The position numbers were made by a program, and so were the translations under genes. Source: Gemmatimonadota bacterium (GTDB taxonomy: Bacteria > Gemmatimonadota > Gemmatimonadetes > Gemmatimonadales > GWC2-71-9). From it: DNA of 7,334 nucleotides. Shown one piece after another: positions 1-4,960 of this stretch. The number at the start of each line of letters is the position of its first letter. Position 1 is the stretch's first letter. Under the pieces are notes generated by a model, which made no database searches, was not told the DNA's origin, and saw only the letters and a program-made list of their open reading frames with translations. Where the stretch lies: the NCBI GenBank assembly GCA_025361465.1, contig JANYAG010000059.1:1-7334 (forward strand). The letters are read 5' to 3'.

Positions 1-369
1 GAGCCGCGGATGCTCACCGTCCAGCCGTTCGACAAGGGGTTGACCGCCGCCATCGAGAAGGCGATTCGGAGCGCCGATCTCGGCCTGAATCCGCAGTCGT
101 CCGGGGGGCTGATCCGCGTGCCGCTGCCGCCGCTCTCCGAGGAACGGCGCAAGGAACTCGTCAAGGTCTGCCACAAGCTGATCGAAGAAGGCCGGGTCGC
201 CGTGCGGCATGCCCGCACCGAAGCCATGGCAAAGGTCAAGAAGGCCGAGAAGGTTCCCGAGGACGAGAAGATCCGCACCGAGAAAGACATCCAGAAGCAC
301 ACCGACGAGGCGATTCGTCAAATCGACGAATTGATGAAGGCGAAGGAAGCCGAGATTCTCGAGGTCTGA
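1..369 (+). CDS. frr: Ribosome recycling factor (RRF), C-terminal part, 5' truncated by window edge
   Basis: RRF works with EF-G to split the post-termination ribosome in the cytoplasm so that subunits, tRNA and mRNA can be reused. The reading frame is open from base 1 (E-P-R before the first ATG at base 10), and that stretch already matches the family, so the ATG is internal and the true start lies upstream. The 122 visible codons cover about two thirds of a typical protein of 185 residues. Diagnostic stretches are EPRMLTVQPFDK, DLGLNPQSSG, IRVPLPPLSEERRKEL and RVAVRHAR, then a charged helical C-terminus ending KAKEAEILEV, as in E. coli RRF (ADKEAELMQF). It heads the visible operon, and its TGA (367-369) probably overlaps the uppS start. 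The identification is secure; only the N-terminal third of the gene is missing. Confidence 0.97.
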   Translation, partial: EPRMLTVQPFDKGLTAAIEKAIRSADLGLNPQSSGGLIRVPLPPLSEERRKELVKVCHKLIEEGRVAVRHARTEAMAKVKKAEKVPEDEKIRTEKDIQKHTDEAIRQIDELMKAKEAEILEV

Positions 370-1112
370 GTACGTCCGACTCCGACCTGATCGATCCGTC
401 GCGCATCGGCGCAGTTCCCCGGCACATCGCCATCATCATGGATGGCAATGGCCGGTGGGCCGTCGAACGGGGCTTGCCTCGGCCAGCCGGTCATCAGGCC
501 GGGATGACCTCCGTGCGCGAAGCGGTGGAGGGCTGCCTGCAAGCCGGCGTCCAGGTGCTGACCCTCTTCGCCTTCTCCCAGGAAAACTGGCAGCGGCCCC
601 CCGAGGAAATCGACGCGTTGATGGTCCTGCTGGAGACGTACATTGCGCAGGAAGCCGAGGAGCTGCGCAGCCGCGGAGTGGCCGTGCGGATGCTGGGCGA
701 TCTCGACCGCCTGGCCCCGTCGGCGCGTGCGGCGGTCGATCGCATCGAGTCGACGACGGCCGGTGGGGAGCAGCTCGCGCTGAACATCTGTCTTTCGTAC
801 AGCGCGCGCGCCGAACTGGTTCGGGCGGCACGGCAGGTCGCCGCACGCGTCGGGCGTGGCGAGCTGACCCTGGAATCGATTACCGAAGCGGATATTGCGG
901 CGGAGCTCTATACAGCGAAGTGGCCCGATCCCGACCTGCTCATCCGCACCTCGGGCGAGCTGCGGCTCTCCAACTTCCTGCTCTGGCAGCTGGCCTATGC
1001 CGAACTCTTCGTGACGCCGGTGCTCTGGCCGGACTTCACGCGCGATGATCTTCTCGCTGCCATTCAGGAGTATCAGCGTCGCGATCGGCGTTTTGGCCGC
1101 GTGACCGCTTGA
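366..1112 (+). CDS. uppS: Undecaprenyl diphosphate synthase (cis-prenyltransferase); probable CTG start
   Basis: This enzyme condenses farnesyl-PP with eight isopentenyl-PP units in cis to give undecaprenyl-PP, the lipid carrier for peptidoglycan and other surface polymers. The first ATG (438) lies inside the conserved HIAIIMDGNGRW motif and would delete the first beta strand, so translation must begin upstream. In-frame CTG at 366 overlaps the frr TGA and gives 248 aa. With that start the catalytic residues fall on the E. coli numbers: D26, H43, S71, E73, W75, R194, R200, S202 and E213. No ATG, GTG or TTG is available between 366 and 438; CTG 387 is an alternative. Codons from 366 onward already show high GC at the third position. 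No well-spaced Shine-Dalgarno is visible, so translational coupling to frr is likely. YGGR of E. coli is YSAR here (145-148). Function is secure; the start is moderately certain. Confidence 0.93.
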   Translation: MSTSDSDLIDPSRIGAVPRHIAIIMDGNGRWAVERGLPRPAGHQAGMTSVREAVEGCLQAGVQVLTLFAFSQENWQRPPEEIDALMVLLETYIAQEAEELRSRGVAVRMLGDLDRLAPSARAAVDRIESTTAGGEQLALNICLSYSARAELVRAARQVAARVGRGELTLESITEADIAAELYTAKWPDPDLLIRTSGELRLSNFLLWQLAYAELFVTPVLWPDFTRDDLLAAIQEYQRRDRRFGRVTA

Positions 1113-1987
1113 TGGCCGCCATGGACAGCAACCTCGCGCGTCGAGTCGCCTTCGCGGCGGTGGCCATTCCCCTCGCCATCCTGATCGTCTGGGCCGGTGG
1201 CTGGCCGCTCGCATTGCTCGTCGCCACCATCGCTGTCCTGGGTACGGCAGAGGTCTTCGATCTGGCCCGTCGTCACGAGATCGAAGCGCTTCGACCGCTG
1301 GGACTCACGACGGCCGCGAGCCTCCCGCTGGTCTGGTACTTGAGCCGGGTTGATGTCGGAGCGGCGGACTTCCTCGCCAGCTGGTCTGCCTACCTGATGC
1401 CCGCCTTGCTCCTCACCGCGCTGACACTGGCGCTGGCGCTGCGACCGGCGACAGCGCGGCCGCTCGGGGCCATCGCGGTCACGTTGTTCGGTGTTGGGTA
1501 TGCCGGTCTGCTGCCGGCCTTCCTGGTGCTGATCCGGCATGGCGCCTGGCCGGTCCGTTCATGGGGTGGCACGGCATTGGTCTTCTTCCCGCTGGTGGTG
1601 GTCTGGGTGTGTGACACGGCCGCGATGTTCGGCGGCCGGTGGGTGGGCGGTGCCAAGCTGGCGCCGTCGATCTCCCCCGGGAAGACCCGCTCCGGAGGAA
1701 TCGCCGGGCTGATCGGCGGGGTCCTGGTCGCCCCGCTGTTTGCCCTGGTCGTCTTCCCGCGGGTTGGCATCGAACTCTCTGTCACGACGGCCGGCATGAT
1801 GGCGTTGGGCTTCTCGGTCATTGGACAGGTCGGCGACCTGGCGGAGTCCCTGCTGAAGCGTGAGGCCGGGGTCAAGGACTCCTCCGCGCTGATCCCAGGG
1901 CATGGCGGGGTGCTTGACCGATTGGACTCGCTGTATTTCGTCATTCCAGTGGCCGCCGTCTGCTACCGCCTTGCAGGGCTGTTGTGA
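1112..1987 (+). CDS. cdsA: Phosphatidate cytidylyltransferase (CDP-diacylglycerol synthase)
   Basis: CdsA is an integral membrane enzyme converting phosphatidic acid and CTP to CDP-diacylglycerol and PPi, the branch point to the main bacterial phospholipids. The 291-aa product is strongly hydrophobic, with roughly seven or eight membrane segments starting near residue 10. The C-terminal part carries the complete CDP-diglyceride synthetase signature, about residues 246-272: S-x-L-K-R, then K-D, then IPGHGG followed by DRLD. SPGKTRSGG upstream of it is also typical. ATG 1112 is chosen because it shares its A with the uppS stop (TGATG). TTG 1109 and ATG 1124 are possible alternatives. No Shine-Dalgarno is evident, which fits coupling to uppS translation. 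The last four bases overlap the dxr GTG. Confidence 0.96.
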   Translation: MAAMDSNLARRVAFAAVAIPLAILIVWAGGWPLALLVATIAVLGTAEVFDLARRHEIEALRPLGLTTAASLPLVWYLSRVDVGAADFLASWSAYLMPALLLTALTLALALRPATARPLGAIAVTLFGVGYAGLLPAFLVLIRHGAWPVRSWGGTALVFFPLVVVWVCDTAAMFGGRWVGGAKLAPSISPGKTRSGGIAGLIGGVLVAPLFALVVFPRVGIELSVTTAGMMALGFSVIGQVGDLAESLLKREAGVKDSSALIPGHGGVLDRLDSLYFVIPVAAVCYRLAGLL

Positions 1988-3126
1988 TCGATCCAGCGGC
2001 GGCCGGACGGCGACGCGGGGTCGCGGTGCTCGGTTCAACCGGCTCGATCGGCGTGAGCGCGCTGCGGGTGCTGGATCGTCATCGCGACGAGTTCGACCTT
2101 GTCGCGCTGGTCGCCGGCTCGAACCGGGACGCGCTGGACGAGCAGGTCGCCCGCTGGAGTCCCCGATTCGCCGGTCTCGCCTGCGGCCGCGGCGATGCGA
2201 CCATTGCGTCGGGACCGGAATCCCTGATAGACGCCGCGACGCATCCCGATGTCGACATTGTGGTCAACGCCGTGGTGGGAGCCGCCGGCCTTGATGCGAC
2301 GCTGGCGGCCTTGCACGCTGGAAAGCGGGTGGCGCTGGCCAACAAGGAAAGCCTGGTGATGGCCGGTGACCTGGTCGCAGCGGCGGCACAGGGCGGGGGC
2401 GGGGAGTTGATCCCGATCGACTCGGAGCACAGTGCCGTGCTGCAATGCCTCGTCACGCAGGGGACGCCGCCGACGCGGCTGATCCTCACCGCCTCGGGCG
2501 GTCCGTTCCGCACCTGGCCGGATCACCGGCTCGATGCGGCCACCGTGGCGGAGGCGCTGAATCATCCGACTTGGAGCATGGGTGAGAAGGTCACCGTGGA
2601 TTCTGCGACGCTCGCCAACAAGGCCCTGGAAGTCATCGAGGCGCATTTTCTGTTCCGGCTGGGCTATGATGCGATCGACGTCGTGGTGCATCCCCAGAGT
2701 CTGGTGCACGCCCTGGTCGAGTTTCCCGATGGCAGTGTCCTGGCCCAGATGGGGTTCCCGTCAATGGAAGGTCCGATCCTCTACGCCCTGACACATCCCG
2801 TCCGGTTGCCCGACTCCGGCATGCGCCGCTTTGATCCGGTGGCGGCCGGGTCGTTGACGTTTGAGTCGATGCGCCGTGACAGTTTCCCGGCATTCGACCT
2901 CGGCGTGGCGGCCGGACGCGCCGGCGGGACGGCGCCGGCCGCGTTCAACGCGGCGAACGAAGCGGCGGTCACCGCGTTCCTGCAGGCGCGGATTCCGTTC
3001 GGTCGCATCAGTGCGGTGATCGACCAGGTGCTCTCCCGCCACCGTGCGACGGCGGCTGACTCCGTCGCGGCGGTGCGTGCGGCGGATTCCGAAGCACGGC
3101 GATTCGCCGTGGAGGCGATCGCGTGA
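1984..3126 (+). CDS. dxr: 1-deoxy-D-xylulose 5-phosphate reductoisomerase
   Basis: Dxr is a cytoplasmic enzyme that rearranges and reduces DXP to 2-C-methyl-D-erythritol 4-phosphate with NADPH and a divalent metal. It is the first committed step of the MEP isoprenoid pathway and the target of fosmidomycin. The 380-aa product (E. coli 398) has the nucleotide-binding GSTGSIG at 17-23, ANKESLVMAG near 119-128, and IPIDSEHSAV with metal ligands D146 and E148. TASGGPFR follows near 169-176, then HPTWSMG (194-200) and NKALE with the third ligand E216. VVHPQSLVHALVEFPDGS and FNAANEAAV lie in the C-terminal half. GTG 1984 overlaps the cdsA stop (GTGA) and has an AGGG five bases upstream. Its product pathway supplies the IPP that UppS, encoded two genes upstream, consumes. 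No key residue is missing. Confidence 0.97.
   Translation: MIDPAAAGRRRGVAVLGSTGSIGVSALRVLDRHRDEFDLVALVAGSNRDALDEQVARWSPRFAGLACGRGDATIASGPESLIDAATHPDVDIVVNAVVGAAGLDATLAALHAGKRVALANKESLVMAGDLVAAAAQGGGGELIPIDSEHSAVLQCLVTQGTPPTRLILTASGGPFRTWPDHRLDAATVAEALNHPTWSMGEKVTVDSATLANKALEVIEAHFLFRLGYDAIDVVVHPQSLVHALVEFPDGSVLAQMGFPSMEGPILYALTHPVRLPDSGMRRFDPVAAGSLTFESMRRDSFPAFDLGVAAGRAGGTAPAAFNAANEAAVTAFLQARIPFGRISAVIDQVLSRHRATAADSVAAVRAADSEARRFAVEAIA
3111..3115 (+). promoter_or_regulatory. Ribosome binding site of rseP
   Basis: GGAGG lies inside the end of dxr, seven bases before GTG 3123. It supports the GTG start and shows that rseP can recruit ribosomes itself as well as by overlap coupling. Confidence 0.75.
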
Positions 3127-4496
3127 GCAATGTGCTCTTCACCATCGCGATCCTGGCCGTCGTGCTCGGGGTCCTTGTCTTCGTGCACGAGCTGGGACAC
3201 TTCCTCGCCGCCAAGTTGTTCCGCGTCTGGGTGCACCGCTTTGCCATCGGCATTGGCAAGCCGGTGCCCTGGCTCTCCTTCCGAAGTGGCGAAACCGAGT
3301 GGGCGATCGCGTGGTTGCCGCTCGGGGGCTACGTGAAGATGGCGTCCCGGGAGGAGGACCCTGCGGCCTCGGTGCTCGAAGGGCACAGCGCCGCCGATGT
3401 CCCCCCGGATCGGGTGTTCGAGGCCAAGCCAGTCTGGCAGCGGATGGTGATCATTCTCGCGGGCGTGACCTTGAACGCCTTGTTCGCCTGGCTGGTCTTT
3501 TCCGGCCTGGCGTGGAAGAACGGCCGACACATCAACCCGACGACGACGATCGGTCATGTCAACGCGCGTCGACTCCCGACGGAAGCCAAGGAGCTTGCCT
3601 CGCTGCCAAATGGCACCCGGATTGTGAGTATCAACGGGCATGCCGTGGCATCCTGGGACGACGTCGTCGAGCAGATCACGGCCAGTTCCGAGAATTCGAT
3701 CGACCTGACCTTTGCTGCCCATCCAGCGATCGTCATTCCGTTGCACCGCGATGCGCTGCTGCAACGCGCCCAACTCGCTACCGAGGCCCTTGAGCCGCTC
3801 CAACCGGCCGTGATCGGCTCGCTGGCCGCCGGGTATCCCGGCCTGCGCGCAGGCCTGGCGATGGGCGACTCGATCATCGCCGTGGATAGCTTCCCGGTGG
3901 CGATGTGGTCCGACGCGGTCGAGCGGATCAAGGCGTCGGCCGGCCGCCAGATCGCCCTGGGGGTGATCCGGAAGGGGAACTCGGTGACGGTGCTGGTGAC
4001 CCCGCGGGCCGAGCGTGAGGTGCCGGGCGACAGCATGTCCGCCATGGTGGGCCGGATCGGGCTGGCACCCAAGAGCTACTACCAGACGGTCTCCCTCGGC
4101 CCGCTCGGGGCCCTTCAGGCGGGGTTCCAGGCCACCGTGGACGCGGCCGGGACCATCTTCCGGACCATCCGCGGGCTGTTGAGCCGGAACGTCTCCATCG
4201 ACAATGTCGGCGGCCCGATCCTGATCGGGCAGATGGCGGCTCAGCAGGCGCGGGAGGGGTTCGACAACCTGCTGGCCTTCATGGCGATCATCTCGATCAA
4301 CCTTGCCGTGGTCAACTTGCTGCCGATCCCGGTCCTGGACGGAGGTGCCTTCCTGATCCTGCTGGTCGAGGGGATCATCCGCCGGCCATTGCCGGGGAAA
4401 CTGCGGGAGGCGGTGTCCCTGGTCGGGTTGGCCCTGGTGATCCTGCTGATGGTGGTGGCATTCAAGAACGACATCGTGCGCATGCTGAGCCCCTGA
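3123..4496 (+). CDS. rseP: RseP/RasP-type site-2 intramembrane zinc metalloprotease (M50B)
   Basis: This inner-membrane protease cuts transmembrane segments of anti-sigma factors or remnant signal peptides; its substrate here is unknown. The 457-aa product (E. coli RseP 450) has a first membrane helix carrying HELGH at 22-26, giving zinc ligands H22 and H26 and catalytic E23. LPLGGYVKM follows at 65-73, with a second hydrophobic segment near 108-129. Two PDZ-like domains follow: a divergent one around 130-210 (G164-T-R-I-V-S-I-N-G) and a clearer one around 220-300 (G248-D-S-I). NLLPIPVLDGG near 398-408 supplies the third metal ligand D406, and a last membrane helix lies near 430-448. The GTG start overlaps the dxr TGA. 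The gene order uppS-cdsA-dxr-rseP supports the call. No anti-sigma or sigma gene is visible in the window, so a sigmaE-like role is not shown. Confidence 0.95.
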   Translation: MSNVLFTIAILAVVLGVLVFVHELGHFLAAKLFRVWVHRFAIGIGKPVPWLSFRSGETEWAIAWLPLGGYVKMASREEDPAASVLEGHSAADVPPDRVFEAKPVWQRMVIILAGVTLNALFAWLVFSGLAWKNGRHINPTTTIGHVNARRLPTEAKELASLPNGTRIVSINGHAVASWDDVVEQITASSENSIDLTFAAHPAIVIPLHRDALLQRAQLATEALEPLQPAVIGSLAAGYPGLRAGLAMGDSIIAVDSFPVAMWSDAVERIKASAGRQIALGVIRKGNSVTVLVTPRAEREVPGDSMSAMVGRIGLAPKSYYQTVSLGPLGALQAGFQATVDAAGTIFRTIRGLLSRNVSIDNVGGPILIGQMAAQQAREGFDNLLAFMAIISINLAVVNLLPIPVLDGGAFLILLVEGIIRRPLPGKLREAVSLVGLALVILLMVVAFKNDIVRMLSP

Positions 4497-4521
4497 GCCC
4501 CAGGCTGGGCCACCCTGGGGC
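4497..4521 (+). terminator. Possible terminator hairpin after rseP
   Basis: An 8-bp perfect GC-rich stem, GCCCCAGG (4497-4504) with CCTGGGGC (4514-4521) and a 9-nt loop, starts immediately after the rseP stop. It is followed by GGGGGTTGT rather than a clear T tract, so intrinsic termination may be weak. It could instead mainly protect the 3' end or act with Rho. Its position, just before a new promoter, supports a transcription-unit boundary. Confidence 0.5.
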
Positions 4522-4526
4522 GGGGG

Positions 4527-4556
4527 TTGTCACTCCGACCCCGACGCGGGTATATT
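4527..4556 (+). promoter_or_regulatory. Predicted sigma70-type promoter for rpsO(-pnp)
   Basis: TTGTCA (4527-4532, one mismatch to TTGACA) and TATATT (4551-4556, one mismatch to TATAAT) are separated by 18 bp in the only sizeable gap before rpsO. Transcription would begin near 4562-4565, leaving a leader of about 50 nt. The AT-rich -10 stands out against very GC-rich surroundings. It probably drives rpsO and, by read-through, pnp and the M16 gene. Confidence 0.75.
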
Positions 4557-4582
4557 CAAGGGCTCCTAGACGACCTAAGTGT

Positions 4583-4593
4583 AAGCGCAGCTT
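4583..4593 (+). promoter_or_regulatory. Small hairpin in rpsO leader, possible S15 control element
   Basis: AAGC-GCA-GCTT can form a short stem just upstream of the rpsO Shine-Dalgarno. In addition GGGC (4600-4603) could pair with GCCC (4628-4631), enclosing AGGA and the ATG. S15 represses its own translation through leader RNA structures in several bacterial groups, and these structures differ between lineages. Nothing here matches a known one by eye, so this is a weak candidate only. Confidence 0.25.
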
Positions 4594-4603
4594 GACCCAG
4601 GGC

Positions 4604-4607
4604 AGGA
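4604..4607 (+). promoter_or_regulatory. Ribosome binding site of rpsO
   Basis: AGGA ends six bases before ATG 4614. An in-frame TGA at 4593-4595 rules out any longer product, so this site and the ATG fix the rpsO start. Confidence 0.8.
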
Positions 4608-4613
4608 TACGGC

Positions 4614-4871
4614 ATGATCGAGAAGCAGCCCGTCATTGTGAAGCACCGCCAGCATGAGACCGACACCGGGTCCGCCCGCGTCCAGGTTGCCTTGCTGACG
4701 GCCCGCATCAACGGCCTCACCGAGCACTTCCGGACACACTCCAAGGACCACCACGGTCGGCAGGGGCTCCTGAAGATGGTCGGAACGCGGCGTCGACTCC
4801 TCAACTATATGAAGAGTCGCGATCTCTCGGCCTATCGTGCCCTGGTGACTGAACTCGGCCTCCGGAATTGA
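4614..4871 (+). CDS. rpsO: 30S ribosomal protein S15
   Basis: S15 binds the central domain of 16S rRNA early in 30S assembly and contributes to an intersubunit bridge. The 85-aa product (E. coli 89 with Met) shows DTGS at 17-20, VQVALLTARINGL, EHFRTHSKDHHGRQGLLKMV and RRRLLNYM, ending ELGLRN like the E. coli ELGLRR-type tail. The rRNA-contacting residues H38 and D45 match E. coli H41 and D48 (numbered without Met). The next contact, Ser51, is Gly48 here, and the following RR is RQ. Helix 1 is about four residues shorter than in E. coli and contains a Pro. The gene has its own promoter and Shine-Dalgarno, and is followed by a terminator hairpin and pnp, the same pairing as in E. coli. The family call is certain. 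Confidence 0.97.
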   Translation: MIEKQPVIVKHRQHETDTGSARVQVALLTARINGLTEHFRTHSKDHHGRQGLLKMVGTRRRLLNYMKSRDLSAYRALVTELGLRN

Positions 4872-4889
4872 TTCGGTGCTGAAGCTGCA

Positions 4890-4923
4890 GGGCGTCCCAC
4901 GCGAGCACCGTGGGGCGCCTTTT
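4890..4923 (+). terminator. Rho-independent terminator between rpsO and pnp
   Basis: GGCGTCCCACG (4891-4901) pairs with CGTGGGGCGCC (4909-4919) over 11 bp with one G-U pair and a 7-nt loop, followed by TTTT (4920-4923). A further G-U pair may form at the base. It lies 19 bases after the rpsO stop. Because pnp has no obvious promoter of its own, it is probably a partial terminator that sets a higher rpsO than pnp level. It could also be an RNase III processing site, as found in the E. coli pnp leader. Confidence 0.8.
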
Positions 4924-4948
4924 GCGTTCTGGAGTGCTCATTCGCATT

Positions 4949-4954
4949 GAAGGA
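4949..4954 (+). promoter_or_regulatory. Ribosome binding site deciding the pnp start
   Basis: GAAGGA ends six bases before GTG 4961. The spacing favours that GTG over the in-frame TTG at 4955, which directly abuts the site, and over GTG 4910, which lies inside the terminator hairpin. Confidence 0.8.
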
Positions 4955-4960
4955 TTGATC

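Noticed and set aside
10..12. ATG at base 10 as the frr start
   Set aside because: The preceding codons E-P-R are part of the conserved RRF sequence and about 63 N-terminal residues would be missing, so the gene is simply cut by the window edge.
438..440. ATG 438 as the uppS start
   Set aside because: It would remove HIAII before the catalytic Asp and the first core strand of the fold.
318..1214. A 298-codon minus-strand open frame opposite uppS
   Set aside because: It is opposite the fully conserved uppS and spans gene boundaries; a composition artefact.
2781..3803. A 340-codon minus-strand open frame across dxr and rseP
   Set aside because: It is a shadow of two motif-confirmed genes, with low-complexity composition and no recognisable domain.
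4213..4230. 7-bp inverted repeat GCCCGAT-CCTG-ATCGGGC inside rseP
   Set aside because: Short, within coding sequence of conserved residues, no T tract; expected by chance in GC-rich DNA.
4910..4960. Longer pnp start at GTG 4910
   Set aside because: It lies inside the 3' arm of the terminator hairpin, adds 17 residues with no family match, and the good Shine-Dalgarno belongs to GTG 4961.
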